Assembly (NCBI GenBank): GCA_035308365.1
Contig: DATGGU010000022.1
Location: 1 to 64,000, forward strand
DNA: 64,000 nucleotides
Reading direction: 5' to 3'
Source: PALSA-505 sp035308365
GTDB lineage: Bacteria > Actinomycetota > Actinomycetes > Streptosporangiales > Streptosporangiaceae
Position numbers and translations under genes: made by a program. Positions within the stretch are counted from its first letter, which is position 1. Every line of letters starts with the position of its first letter. Of this stretch, positions 25,794-35,073 are shown in pieces. Under the pieces are notes generated by a model. It was not told the DNA's origin. It did not search any database and saw only the letters and a list, made by a program, of their open reading frames with translations.

Positions 25794-26996
25794 TCAGCCC
25801 GCTGCCAGCCTGCGCAAGGCCAGCTCGGCGTAGAGCGCGGTTCCGTCGGGGAGTACCGCGTCGTCGAAGACCGCCTCGGCGGAGTGGTTGTACGGCGCGG
25901 TGGCCGGGGCCCGGTCCGGCGGGCACGCGCCGAGGAAGAGGAACGCGCCCGGGACCCGTTCGAGTACGTAGGAGAAGTCTTCCGCGCCGGTGATCGGGTT
26001 CGGCAGGGTCATGAAGCGTTCGCGGCCGAACAGGGCCGCCGCCGCACGCTCGGCGAATGCGGCCTCGCCGGAGTTGTTGACCGTGACCGGGTAGCCGTCC
26101 ATGTAGTCCACGGTCGCGGTGAGGCCGTTCGCGCTGGCGATGTCCCGGACCAGCCGGATCGCCCGGTCCTTCACCTTCGTGCGAGCCGCCGGCGAGAACG
26201 AGCGGATCGTGGCCTTGAACCAGGCATTGTCGGGAATGACGTTGTCGATGGTGCCGGCGTGGAAGGTGCCGACCGTGATGACAACCGGATCGAACACGTC
26301 GAACTCGCGCGTGACGAGCGTCTGCAGGGCGGTCACCATCTCGCAGGCGGCCGGGATCGGGTCGGCGGCGTTGTGCGGTGCGGAGGCGTGCCCGCCGCGT
26401 CCGTGCACGGTCACCTCGATGGTGTCCGCGGCGGCCAGCATCGGCCCCGGCTTGCAGGCGATGATCCCATGGGGGTAGTGCGCAGCGCTCACATGCACGG
26501 CATAGGCAGCGACCGGGCGTTCACCGGCCGCGTCGAGCACTCCTTCGTCGATCATGTGCCGCGCGCCGAAGTAACCTTCCTCGCCGGGCTGGAACATGAA
26601 GATGACGTTTCCGGCCAGGTCGCCACGCCGTCCGGCCAGCAGCCGCGCGGCCCCGGCCAGCATGGTGGTGTGCAGGTCATGCCCACAGGCGTGCATCACC
26701 CCGTCAATCTCGGACGAATACGGCAGGCCGGTCCGCTCGGTCACCGGCAGCGCGTCCATGTCGCCGCGCAGCAGCACGGTCGTCCCTGGCCGGGCACCCC
26801 TGAGTACTGCCGTCACCGAACTGGCCGCCTTGCCCAGCGTTGTCTCCAGCGGCAGCCCATCCAGGGCGTCGAGGACCTTCGCCTGGGTGCGCGGCAGGTC
26901 CAGGCCTATCTCAGGCTCACGGTGCAGCGCATGGCGCAATTTGGACAGTTCCGGTGAAAGAGCGCGTGCCTCGTCGTACAACGCCATGGCCGACAT
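25794..26996 (-). CDS. M20-family amidohydrolase (hippurate/IAA-amino acid hydrolase type)
   Basis: 400-residue zinc peptidase-like hydrolase that cleaves N-acyl amino acids. Metal ligands are Cys104 and His106 in ACGHDLH, Glu139/Glu140 in PGEEGYF, His near 170 in AVHVSA, and a C-terminal His in PYNHSAEAVF. GAEDFSYVLERVPGAFLFLG is typical of the M20D group. The dimerisation lid lies around residues 190-300. The start is ATG at 26996, with ATG at 26987 an alternative. A repeat element lies just upstream (27032-27134). Substrate is undetermined. Confidence 0.9.
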   Translation of the reverse strand: MSAMALYDEARALSPELSKLRHALHREPEIGLDLPRTQAKVLDALDGLPLETTLGKAASSVTAVLRGARPGTTVLLRGDMDALPVTERTGLPYSSEIDGVMHACGHDLHTTMLAGAARLLAGRRGDLAGNVIFMFQPGEEGYFGARHMIDEGVLDAAGERPVAAYAVHVSAAHYPHGIIACKPGPMLAAADTIEVTVHGRGGHASAPHNAADPIPAACEMVTALQTLVTREFDVFDPVVITVGTFHAGTIDNVIPDNAWFKATIRSFSPAARTKVKDRAIRLVRDIASANGLTATVDYMDGYPVTVNNSGEAAFAERAAAALFGRERFMTLPNPITGAEDFSYVLERVPGAFLFLGACPPDRAPATAPYNHSAEAVFDDAVLPDGTALYAELALRRLAAG

Positions 26997-27031
26997 CTTG
27001 CCAGCGCTCCGCCGCCTGCGTCACGCCCGGA

Positions 27032-27134
27032 GCGTTATGCAAAACCGCATCGCGAGTGTGGGCCCGGAGGGCCTGCGCGAGCGATCGGGCCGGTCAGCGG
27101 CACAGCCACCAGTCAAAGTAATTTTGCGTAACGC
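27032..27134 (+). repeat. Small inverted-repeat element, copy D
   Basis: 103 bases with ends GCGTTATGCAAAA (27032-27044) and TTTTGCGTAACGC (27122-27134), matching at 12 of 13 positions. The core GGGCCCGGAGGGCC-like hairpin is flanked by ATCGC/GCGAT-type arms as in copy A. It lies between the galK stop and the M20 hydrolase start, 20 bases past the galK stop codon and in the opposite orientation to galK. Confidence 0.8.
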
Positions 27135-27154
27135 GACTTCCAAATAAGACACTG

Positions 27155-28300
27155 TTAGGCGATACGGTGTGCGCCGTCTTCGGGTGAAGCCAGCATCGCC
27201 TCGGGTGGCTGCCAGCCGCGGCGGCGGAAGGCGTGCTCGGTCGCGGCGACGACCTCGCCCGACACGCTGGGCGGGACGAGCGCGAGCACCGAGCCGCCGA
27301 AACCGCCGCCCATCATCCGCGCGCCCAGCGCCCCGGCGCGCAGCGCCGTGTCCACGGCCACGTCGGCCTGCGGCCAGGAGACCTCGAAATCGTCCCGCAG
27401 CGACCGGTGTGAATCCCTCAGCAGCAACGCCGCCTCCGCGACGGCTCCGGTCCGCAGCAGCGTGACCACCTTGCGCACCCGCTGGTTTTCGGTGACCACG
27501 TGCCGGGCCCGGCGGCGGAGCAGCTCGTCGTCCAGCGAGTCGAGCATGTCCAGGCTCGTGACGTCGCGCAGCGCGGGCACGCCGAGCAGTCCGGCCGCCC
27601 GTTCACAGGCACGGCGCCGGTCGGCGTACCGGCCGTCGGCCAGCTCGTGCCGCACCTTGGTGTCCAGCACCAGCAGCTCCAGGCCGGCCGCCGCGACATC
27701 CAGCGGGATCTGGGAGATCTCCAGAGACCGGCAGTCCAGCAGCAGAGCGTGGCCGCGCACGCACTCCAGCGAGGCGGCCTGGTCCATGATGCCGGACGGC
27801 ATGCCGACGAAGTCGTTCTCGGCGCGCTGGGCCAGCCTGGCCAGGCCGGGCAGCGCCACCTCGGCGCCGGCCAGGCCGGTCAGGGCGGTCGCGGTGGCAC
27901 ATTCGATGGCGGCCGACGAGGACAGCCCGGCGCCGTTGGGCAGGTCGGAGTCGATGGCCAGCCGCGCGCCGCCGATGGCGTAACCGGCCTCCCGCAGCGC
28001 CCATGCCACCCCGGCGCAGTATCCCGCCCAGCCGCCGACGCTGCCCGGTGCCAGCGACCCGAGTTCCACCCGCAGCGGGTCGCCGGGGAACTGGCGCGAG
28101 CACAGTTCGAGTATGTCGCCGCCACGTGGCGACGCGGCCACGCGTACCCCCTGGGCGAGCGCGAACGGCAGGACGAACCCGTCGTTGTAGTCGGTGTGCT
28201 CGCCGATCAGGTTCACCCGCCCTGGCGCATGCCACACACCTGTGGGGCCGGTGCCGTAACGGTCGCGGAACCAGCCGGCCGCGCCCCGCGGCTCATCCAT
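27155..28300 (-). CDS. galK: Galactokinase
   Basis: 381-residue GHMP kinase phosphorylating galactose at C1 in the Leloir pathway. GRVNLIGEHTDYNDGFVLP is the galactokinase signature (about 28-46). LPNGAGLSSSAAIE is the ATP-binding GHMP motif 2, and GARMMGGGFGGSVLALV is motif 3. The catalytic Asp lies in GIMDQAA. It starts 12 bases after the galE stop and is the last gene of galT-galE-galK, all on the minus strand. Element D follows it. Confidence 0.95.
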   Translation of the reverse strand: MDEPRGAAGWFRDRYGTGPTGVWHAPGRVNLIGEHTDYNDGFVLPFALAQGVRVAASPRGGDILELCSRQFPGDPLRVELGSLAPGSVGGWAGYCAGVAWALREAGYAIGGARLAIDSDLPNGAGLSSSAAIECATATALTGLAGAEVALPGLARLAQRAENDFVGMPSGIMDQAASLECVRGHALLLDCRSLEISQIPLDVAAAGLELLVLDTKVRHELADGRYADRRRACERAAGLLGVPALRDVTSLDMLDSLDDELLRRRARHVVTENQRVRKVVTLLRTGAVAEAALLLRDSHRSLRDDFEVSWPQADVAVDTALRAGALGARMMGGGFGGSVLALVPPSVSGEVVAATEHAFRRRGWQPPEAMLASPEDGAHRIA

Positions 28301-28312
28301 GGCCGTGACCGG

Positions 28313-29329
28313 CTATCGTATGGTCGCCTGCGTCGCCGCCCAGGCGTCTTCGACCATCGACCGCAGGTCGAGTTTCGCCTTCCAGCCCAGGTCGTGATGG
28401 ATGCGCGCCGCGGACGCGACCAGCGTGGCGGGATCGCCGGGCCGGCGCGGCGCCATCGTGGCCGGGATGTCCACGCCGGTCACCTCCCGGCACATCGCGA
28501 GGACCTCGCGGTTGGAGTACCCGGTGCCGTTGCCGAGGTTGTAGATCCGGTGCTCGCCGGGTTCGCAGGCACCCAGGGCGAGATGGTGGGCCTTGGCCAG
28601 GTCGGCCACGTGGATGTAGTCCCTGATGCAGGTCCCGTCCGGCGTGTCGTAGTCGTCGCCGAAGATCTGCACCTCGGCCGCGCCGCCCGCTGTCGCCACG
28701 GCGTCCTGCGCCTCCGGGTCGCCGCTGACCGCCAGCGCGATCTTGAGGATGTTCGGGATCAGGTGGGTCTCGGGGGAGTGCCGCTCGGCCAGCCACCGGT
28801 CGCCGGGCTCGCGGTAGGCCCCGGCCACGTTGAAGTACCGCAGGCTGACCGCGCCGATCCCGGTCAGGCTGGCATAGGAGGTCAGCGTCACGTCGACGGC
28901 GAGCTTGGACGCCCCGTAGGGGTTGACCGGCCTGGTCGGGTCACCTTCCTCGATGGGGATCCGCTCCGGCTGGCCGTAGGTGGCCGCGGTGGAGGAAAAC
29001 ACGATGCTGTTCACTCCGGTGCGGCGCATCGCCTCGAGCAGCGCGAGCGTGCCGCCGAGGTTGTTCGACCAGTACGTGGCCGGGTTCGCCACCGACTCGG
29101 CGACCAGCGACTTCGCCGCGAAGTGCAGGACCGCGTCGATTTCCTCGGCCAGCACGTCGGCGGCGGCGTCCTGGATCGTCCCGCGCACGTAGTCGGCCCC
29201 GGCGGGCACGTTGTCCGCGTGGCCGGTGGACTCGTCGTCGAGCACGACCACCTCGTGACCCGCCTCCAGCAGGTACGCGGCAACCGCGCTGCCCACGTAT
29301 CCCGCGCCGCCCGTGACAAGCAGCCTCAT
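28313..29329 (-). CDS. galE: UDP-glucose 4-epimerase
   Basis: 338-residue short-chain dehydrogenase-type epimerase interconverting UDP-glucose and UDP-galactose with bound NAD. TGGAGYVGSAVAAYL is the NAD-binding motif (7-21). The catalytic Ser/Thr lies in FSSTAATYG and the YxxxK motif is YGASK. LRYFNVAGA and CIRDYIHVADLA are characteristic of GalE. Its ATG overlaps the galT stop (ATGA), giving tight translational coupling. Confidence 0.96.
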   Translation of the reverse strand: MRLLVTGGAGYVGSAVAAYLLEAGHEVVVLDDESTGHADNVPAGADYVRGTIQDAAADVLAEEIDAVLHFAAKSLVAESVANPATYWSNNLGGTLALLEAMRRTGVNSIVFSSTAATYGQPERIPIEEGDPTRPVNPYGASKLAVDVTLTSYASLTGIGAVSLRYFNVAGAYREPGDRWLAERHSPETHLIPNILKIALAVSGDPEAQDAVATAGGAAEVQIFGDDYDTPDGTCIRDYIHVADLAKAHHLALGACEPGEHRIYNLGNGTGYSNREVLAMCREVTGVDIPATMAPRRPGDPATLVASAARIHHDLGWKAKLDLRSMVEDAWAATQATIR

Positions 29330-30450
29330 AGCACCTCCCGGAGCCGTTGTGCCGCGGTCTCGGGCATGATGTCGTTGATCCAGACGCCCATGCCCGACTC
29401 ACTGCCCGCCAGGTACTTCAGCCTTCCCGGCGCGCGCCGGACCGACAGTACCTGAAGGTGGGCGGCGAACTCTTCGTGCCCCGGCCCGGACGGCGCCTGG
29501 TGCCAGGCGGCGATGTAGGGCAGCGGCGCCCCGAACAGCGCATCGAGCCGGTGCAGCACGTCCAGGTAGAGCCCGGCGAACCCGTCTCTGGCCGCCTCGT
29601 CCAGTTCGGTGATGCGCGGCACCCGCCGGGCCGGGAAGATCATCACCTCGTACGGCCACTTCGCGGCGGCGGGCACGAACGCGATCCATTCCCCGTTGCG
29701 GGTCACCATCCGGGTGCCGGCCGCCACCTCGGCGGCGGTGAGGTCGTCGAACAGGTTGCCGCCGGTGCGCGCGGTGTACGCGGCGGCCATCTCCAGCATC
29801 CGCCGCGTCCGCGGTGTGACGAACGGGTACGCGTAGATCTGCCCGTGCGGATGGTGCAGCGTGACGCCGATCTCCTCGCCGCGGTTCTCGAAGCAGTAGA
29901 CCTGGCTGATCCCCGGCATCGCGCCGAGCGCTTCGGTGCGGTCCGCCCACGCCTCCAGCACGGTCCGCACCCGGCCGGGGCTGAGCTGGGCGAAGGACGA
30001 ATCGTGATCGGCGGTGAAGCACACCACCTCGCAGCGGCCGTGCGCCGGGTACTCGACCATCAGGCCGGACGTGGTGTCCAGGCCGGGCGCGGGCCGGCCA
30101 TCGGCCGCGCCGCGCAGCGAGGGGAAACGGTTCTCGAACACCACGACGTCGTAGCTGGCGGCCGGGATCTCGGTTGGCCGGCCCGGCGCCGAGGGGTCCA
30201 GCGGGCAGGCCTCCGGCGGCGGCAGGAACGTCCGGTCCTGGCGCTGCGCGGCGATCACCACCCACTCGCCGGCCAGCGGATCCCAGCGCAGACCCGACTC
30301 CGGCGGCCCCCACTTGCTGGGTATGGCCGCCAGCTTGCGGCCGTCCCTGACCTCCGCCCGCCCCAGCCCGGGCGACTCATCGAAGTAGATGATCTCGCGC
30401 CCGTCGGCGAGCTTTCCGCTGTTCTTCCAGATCCGTCCCACGGCTCTCAT
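29326..30450 (-). CDS. galT: Galactose-1-phosphate uridylyltransferase
   Basis: 374-residue HIT-superfamily enzyme exchanging UMP between UDP-glucose and galactose-1-phosphate. The nucleophile motif HPHGQIYAYPF carries the catalytic His-Pro-His. VFENRFPSL, CFENRGEEIGVTLHHP and WPYEVMIFP are typical, and AAWHQAPSG lies near the end. ATG at 30450 is taken as the start; an internal GTG at 30441 is possible and neither has a strong ribosome binding site. First gene of the gal operon, divergent from the CorC-like gene across ~160 bases. Confidence 0.94.
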   Translation of the reverse strand: MRAVGRIWKNSGKLADGREIIYFDESPGLGRAEVRDGRKLAAIPSKWGPPESGLRWDPLAGEWVVIAAQRQDRTFLPPPEACPLDPSAPGRPTEIPAASYDVVVFENRFPSLRGAADGRPAPGLDTTSGLMVEYPAHGRCEVVCFTADHDSSFAQLSPGRVRTVLEAWADRTEALGAMPGISQVYCFENRGEEIGVTLHHPHGQIYAYPFVTPRTRRMLEMAAAYTARTGGNLFDDLTAAEVAAGTRMVTRNGEWIAFVPAAAKWPYEVMIFPARRVPRITELDEAARDGFAGLYLDVLHRLDALFGAPLPYIAAWHQAPSGPGHEEFAAHLQVLSVRRAPGRLKYLAGSESGMGVWINDIMPETAAQRLREVL

Positions 30451-30609
30451 ACGTTGGCATGTCCATGCCCTTGTTGTCCAAACGGCACGCGATTTACCTG
30501 CGCCGGTCCGCATAGACTGGGCCAGCGCACGCACCGGGCGAGTGTGCCGCGGCGGGGGCCGGGCGGGTCGCCGGCCGCGGGCGGAGCAGTCGAGGTCGGG
30601 AAACAAGAC

Positions 30610-31926
30610 GTGAGCCAGGTCCCCTGGGACATTCTCATCGTCCTGCTCATCGTGCTCGCCGGCGGCTTCTTCGCCGCCGCCGAGATGGCACTCGTATCGC
30701 TGCGCGAGGGCCAGGTCCGCGCGATCGGCCAGCGGGGCAAGCGCGGCCAGCGGGCGGCCAAGCTCGCCCAGGACCCCAACCGGTTCCTGTCCGCCGTGCA
30801 GATCGGCGTGACCATCGCGACCCTGCTGTCGGGCACGTTCGGCGCGGCGACGCTGGCCAGCGACCTGCGCACGTGGCTGCTCCACCAGCACATGTCCAGC
30901 GCGCTGGCCTCCACCCTGTCGCTGGCCGCGGTCACCATCGGCATCTCCTTCTTCAGCCTGGTGCTGGGCGAGCTCGCGCCCAAGCGGCTCGCCCTGCAGC
31001 GCTCGGAAACGATCGCGCTGCTCGCCGCCCCGCTGCTGGACCGGATCAGCGTCCTGGCCCGCCCGCTGGTCTGGCTGCTGTCGAAGTCGGTCAACGGGGT
31101 GGTCCGCCTGCTCGGCGGCGACCCGGCGACCACCCGGGAGGTGATGACCGAGGATGAGCTGCGCGACCTGGTGGCCGGCACCCCGGCGCTGGGCGCCGAC
31201 GAGCGGCACATCGTCGGTGAGGTCTTCGCCGCGGGCAAGCGCCAGATCCGCGAGGTGCTGGTACCACGGACCGAGGTCGAGTTCCTGGCCTCCGACATGC
31301 CGCTCGCCGACGCCGCCGAGGCCGTGGCCGGCCAGCCGCACTCCCGGTTCCCCGTCTACACCGGCTCCTACGACGACGTGATCGGCTTCGTGCACGTCCG
31401 CGACCTGCTCGGCCCGCCGCCGCAGGGCCAGCCGGGCCGGGCCGTGCTGGTCAACGATGTCACCAGGCCGGTCAAGCAGTTGCCCACCAGCAAGCTGGTG
31501 CTCTCCGCGCTGTCGGAGATGCGCCGCGACCGGGCGCACCTGGCGATCGTGGTGGACGAGTACGGCGGGACGGCGGGCATCGTCACCCTGGAGGACCTGG
31601 TCGAGGAGCTGATCGGCGACATCTGGGACGAGTACGACACCGAGAGCGGCCAGGCCAGGCAGTTGCGCAGTGGCGAGCTGGAGGTGGACGGCCTGCTCAA
31701 CCTGGACGACTTCGCCGAGCAGACCGGGATCGGGCTGCCCGAGGGACCGTATGAGACCGTGGCAGGCTATATGGTCGCCAGGCTGGGACGGCTCCCGGCC
31801 CAGGGGGACGATGTGGACGCCGACGGGCACAAGCTCACCGTCACCGAACTGGACGGGCGCCGCATCGCCCGGATCCTGGTGGCCCCGAGGCCGGAGCCCC
31901 GATCAGAAAGACAGGTGACGCCGTGA
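30610..31926 (+). CDS. CNNM/CorC-type membrane protein with CBS pair (hemolysin C family)
   Basis: 438 residues from GTG at 30610, with GAGGTCGGG 9 bases upstream. The N-terminal CNNM/DUF21 domain (about 5-180) has three to four hydrophobic segments, including LIVLAGGFFAAAEMALVSL, FLSAVQIGVTIATLLSG and LVLGELAPKRLAL. A CBS pair (about 200-330) with IREVLVPRTEV and VVDEYGGTAGIVTLEDLVEE follows, then the CorC/HlyC C-terminal domain. Such proteins are linked to Mg/Co efflux or ion homeostasis; hemolysis is not implied. The stop overlaps the guaA start (GTGA). Confidence 0.92.
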   Translation: MSQVPWDILIVLLIVLAGGFFAAAEMALVSLREGQVRAIGQRGKRGQRAAKLAQDPNRFLSAVQIGVTIATLLSGTFGAATLASDLRTWLLHQHMSSALASTLSLAAVTIGISFFSLVLGELAPKRLALQRSETIALLAAPLLDRISVLARPLVWLLSKSVNGVVRLLGGDPATTREVMTEDELRDLVAGTPALGADERHIVGEVFAAGKRQIREVLVPRTEVEFLASDMPLADAAEAVAGQPHSRFPVYTGSYDDVIGFVHVRDLLGPPPQGQPGRAVLVNDVTRPVKQLPTSKLVLSALSEMRRDRAHLAIVVDEYGGTAGIVTLEDLVEELIGDIWDEYDTESGQARQLRSGELEVDGLLNLDDFAEQTGIGLPEGPYETVAGYMVARLGRLPAQGDDVDADGHKLTVTELDGRRIARILVAPRPEPRSERQVTP

Positions 31927-33494
31927 CCGCCGCCGGTGACTTCGACACCGTGCTCGTCGTCGACTTCGGCGCTCAGTACGCGCAGCTCATCGCCAGGCGC
32001 GTGCGCGAGTGCCAGGTCTATTCGGAGATCGTGCCGAGTTCGATGCCCACGGCGGCGATGCTGGCGAAGAACCCGAAGGCGATCATCCTGTCCGGCGGCC
32101 CCTCGTCGGTCTACGCCCCCGGCGCCCCACCCGCCCCGGACGGGCTGCTCGAGGCGGGCGTGCCGCTGCTCGGCATCTGCTACGGATTCCAGCTCCTGGT
32201 GGCCGGGCTGGGCGGGGCGGTCAAGCACACCGGGTCCGGCGAGTACGGCGCGGCCGGCCTCGACGTACTGCCCGGCGGCACCCTGCTGGACGGCCTGCCG
32301 GAGCATCAGCGCGTCTGGATGTCGCACGGCGACACCGCCGTGACGCCGCCGCCGGGATTCGCCGTCACCGCCTACACCGCGCAGACCCCTGTCGCCGCCA
32401 TGGAAGATCCGGCCCGCGGCCGGTACGGCGTGCAGTTCCACCCCGAGGTGGTGCACACCGAGCACGGCACCGAGATCCTGCGCCGGTTCCTGCGGGCCGC
32501 GGGCTGCCGCCCCACCTGGACGACCCGGGGCGTCATCGACGAGCAGACCGAGCGCATCCGCGAGCAGGCCGGCGGCGGCCGGGCGATCTGCGGCCTGTCC
32601 GGCGGGGTCGACTCCGCGGTCGCCGCGGCCCTGGTCCAGCGGGCCATCGGGCAACGGCTGACCTGTGTGTTCGTCGACCACGGCCTGCTGCGCCAGGGTG
32701 AGGCCGAGCAGGTCCGCCGCGATTTCGTGGCCGCGACCGGGGTCGAACTGCACGCCGTGGACGCGGCCGGGACCTTCCTGCACGCCCTGTCCGGGGTGAC
32801 CGACCCCGAGGCCAAGCGCAAGGTCATCGGCCGCGAGTTCATCCGCGCCTTCGAGGCCGCCGCCAGGGACATCACGGCCGACGCCGGCCGCCACGGCGAG
32901 TCGGTGGAGTTCCTCGTCCAGGGCACGCTCTACCCTGACGTCGTCGAATCGGGCGGCGGCACCGGCACGGCCAGCATCAAATCCCATCACAACGTCGGCG
33001 GCCTCCCCGAGGACCTGAAGTTCCGCCTGGTCGAGCCGCTGCGACAGCTCTTCAAGGACGAGGTGCGGCAGATCGGCACCGAACTCGGCCTGCCACCCGA
33101 GATCGTCTGGCGGCAGCCGTTCCCCGGCCCGGGCCTGGGCATCAGGATCATCGGCGAGATAACCGCCGAACGGCTCGGGGTCCTGCGCGCCGCCGACGCC
33201 ATAGCCCGCGCGGAAATGTCCGCCGCGGGCCTGGACCGGGTCATCTGGCAATGTCCCGTCGTGCTGCTGGCCGACGTCCGCTCGGTCGGCGTGCAGGGCG
33301 ACGGCCGCAGCTACGGCCACCCCGTCGTGCTGCGCCCGGTCGCCAGCGAAGACGCCATGACCGCCGACTGGGCCCGGCTCCCCGACGACGTCCTGGCCAG
33401 GATCTCCACCCGGATCACCAACGAGGTCCCCGGCATCAACCGCATCGTCCTGGACATCACCAGCAAACCCCCGGCCACCATCGAGTGGGAGTAG
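31923..33494 (+). CDS. guaA: GMP synthase (glutamine-hydrolysing)
   Basis: 523 residues converting XMP to GMP. The class I glutamine amidotransferase domain has the nucleophile Cys86 in GICYGFQ and QFHPEVVHTEHG for the His/Glu. The ATP pyrophosphatase domain begins GLSGGVDSAVAAALV (about 223-237). The C-terminal dimerisation domain has RQPFPGPGLGIRIIGE and ends PPATIEWE, the canonical GuaA terminus. GTG at 31923 overlaps the preceding stop. No IMP dehydrogenase gene is adjacent within the window. Confidence 0.97.
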   Translation: MTAAGDFDTVLVVDFGAQYAQLIARRVRECQVYSEIVPSSMPTAAMLAKNPKAIILSGGPSSVYAPGAPPAPDGLLEAGVPLLGICYGFQLLVAGLGGAVKHTGSGEYGAAGLDVLPGGTLLDGLPEHQRVWMSHGDTAVTPPPGFAVTAYTAQTPVAAMEDPARGRYGVQFHPEVVHTEHGTEILRRFLRAAGCRPTWTTRGVIDEQTERIREQAGGGRAICGLSGGVDSAVAAALVQRAIGQRLTCVFVDHGLLRQGEAEQVRRDFVAATGVELHAVDAAGTFLHALSGVTDPEAKRKVIGREFIRAFEAAARDITADAGRHGESVEFLVQGTLYPDVVESGGGTGTASIKSHHNVGGLPEDLKFRLVEPLRQLFKDEVRQIGTELGLPPEIVWRQPFPGPGLGIRIIGEITAERLGVLRAADAIARAEMSAAGLDRVIWQCPVVLLADVRSVGVQGDGRSYGHPVVLRPVASEDAMTADWARLPDDVLARISTRITNEVPGINRIVLDITSKPPATIEWE

Positions 33495-33499
33495 GCCCC

Positions 33500-33760
33500 T
33501 CACACCGTCTGCACTCGCGCCGGCACCCGGCGAGCTTGCAGCAGCTTGCGGATATCGACGGGATCACTGGTAAGGACGAGGTCGGCATGCGCAGTCATCA
33601 GCGCCACGTGTGCATCGGCCACGTCTGCGGAACCTGCTAGCGCGAGTAGTTCGCCAACGCGCTTGCCGTCCTGTCCGCCGAGTTCCTCGATGCCGATGCC
33701 GGCCAGCAGCCTGGCGAGGTTGGCCTGCTTGCGCCCGTCCCGCCACACTTGGCCGGCCAC
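33500..33760 (-). pseudogene. Truncated PIN-domain (VapC-like) nuclease, C-terminal part
   Basis: An 86-residue frame from GTG at 33760. It aligns by eye with the second half of a VapC-type PIN ribonuclease: AGQVWRDGRKQANLARLL, then SADVADAHVALMTAHADLVLTSDPVDI with the third and fourth acidic positions. The N-terminal ~50 residues, carrying the first catalytic Asp, are absent; the frame meets a stop and the kynU 3' end upstream. No antitoxin gene is adjacent. It is squeezed between the guaA stop and the kynU stop, consistent with a decayed toxin remnant. If expressed, it is unlikely to be active. Confidence 0.65.
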
Positions 33761-33773
33761 TGCTGCGTCATGG

Positions 33774-35024
33774 TCACCGTGTGATCAGCGGTTCCTCCCG
33801 GGCCATGGTCTCGATGACCTGGCGGGTCTGGTCGAGGGCGTCCCAGATGTCGGTGAAGCGGGCGGTGATGGGGGCCGGGCCGAAGCGCATCCGGTCCGGT
33901 TCGCGGTAGTCGATGAGCACGCCACGGGCGGTGAGGGCCTGGTAGATCCGGCGGCCCTGTGGGTGGTAGATGCAGACGTGTGAGCCGCGCCGGGCCGGGT
34001 CGCGGGGGGAGGCCAGGGCGCAGCCGAGCGGGGTCAGCCAGGCGTCGGCCAGGGCGATCAGGTACTCGGTGAGCTGGATTCCCTTGTTGCGCAGGCGGTC
34101 GATCCCGGCCTCGGCCAGGAGTTTGGCGCCCTGTTCCACGGCGGCGATGCCGATGATCTGCGGGGTGCCCGCGGTGAACCGGTCGATGCTGGGCAGCGGG
34201 TCGTAGCCGGGGCCCATGGCGAACAGGTCGCGCTGGCCGAACCAGCCCCAGATCGGCTGGCGCAACTCCGGCTGCAGGTCGCGGCGCACGTAGAGGAAGG
34301 CGGGGGCGCCGGGGCCGGCGTTGAGGTACTTGTAGGTGCAGCCGACCGCGAGGTCGGCGCCGCAGTCGTCGAGCCGCACCGGCACCGAGCCGGCCGAGTG
34401 GCACAGGTCCCACAGCATGAGCGCGCCGGTGTCGTGCACCAGCCTGGTGATCCGCTCCATGTCGGCCAGCGCGGCGCTGCGGTAGGCGACATGCGAGAGG
34501 CTGACCACGGCCGTATCGGAGTCCACCGCCTCGCGAAGCGCCGCCTCGTCCAGGCCCGCGTCCATGTCGGTGTGGATCATCCGCAGCTTGCTGCCGTGCC
34601 GGGCGGCGATGCCCTCGAAGACGTAGCGGTCGGTCGGGAAGTTGTCATCGTCGGTGACGATGACCCGCCGCCCCGGGCGGGCGTCCAGCGCGGCGCAGGC
34701 CAGCTTGTACAGGTTCACCGTGGTCGAGTCGCTGACCGTGACCTGACCGGCCGCGGCGCCGAGCAGGTGCTCGCCCAGCAGGTCACCGACCTGAGCGGGA
34801 TAGGACACCCAGTGGTCCCAGGACCGGATCAGGCCGGTACCCCACTCCTGCCGCACCACCTGGGCAATCCGCTCGGCAGTGGCCAGCGGCAGCCTGCCCA
34901 GCGAGTTCCCGTCCAGGTAGACCGGCCCGCCCTCGCCGAACAGGAACCGGTCCCGGAACTCCGCGATCGGGTCACCAGCATCCAGTTCCGCCGCCCACGC
35001 GCGGTCAGTCACAGAAGGTGTCAC
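33774..35024 (-). CDS. kynU: Kynureninase
   Basis: 416-residue PLP enzyme hydrolysing kynurenine to anthranilate and alanine. Features: VYLDGNSLGRLPLAT, WGTGLIRSWDHWVSYP, VTVSDSTTVNLYKL, DLCHSAGSVPVRL, the PLP-Lys in GCTYKYLNAGPGAPAFLY, and WGWFGQRDLFAMGPGY. The start is probably GTG at 35024 (GTG at 35012 is an alternative); the open frame further upstream is antisense to the cyclase gene. No other tryptophan-degradation gene (tryptophan dioxygenase, kynurenine formamidase) lies in the window, so it may be part of a split pathway or NAD/anthranilate supply. Confidence 0.93.
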   Translation of the reverse strand: MTPSVTDRAWAAELDAGDPIAEFRDRFLFGEGGPVYLDGNSLGRLPLATAERIAQVVRQEWGTGLIRSWDHWVSYPAQVGDLLGEHLLGAAAGQVTVSDSTTVNLYKLACAALDARPGRRVIVTDDDNFPTDRYVFEGIAARHGSKLRMIHTDMDAGLDEAALREAVDSDTAVVSLSHVAYRSAALADMERITRLVHDTGALMLWDLCHSAGSVPVRLDDCGADLAVGCTYKYLNAGPGAPAFLYVRRDLQPELRQPIWGWFGQRDLFAMGPGYDPLPSIDRFTAGTPQIIGIAAVEQGAKLLAEAGIDRLRNKGIQLTEYLIALADAWLTPLGCALASPRDPARRGSHVCIYHPQGRRIYQALTARGVLIDYREPDRMRFGPAPITARFTDIWDALDQTRQVIETMAREEPLITR

Positions 35025-35073
35025 ACGTCGACCGTAAATCCTGGCGAAGATCGGGCCAGATAGGGTTCGTGCC

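Noticed and set aside
8135..27134. Repeat elements as IS elements
   Set aside because: Copies are 99-220 bases with no transposase frame; at most they are non-autonomous elements. No clear target-site duplications could be fixed by eye.
29326..31830. 834-residue minus-strand frame including galT
   Set aside because: Above 30450 it is antisense to the CorC-like gene, which has clear CBS and CNNM motifs.
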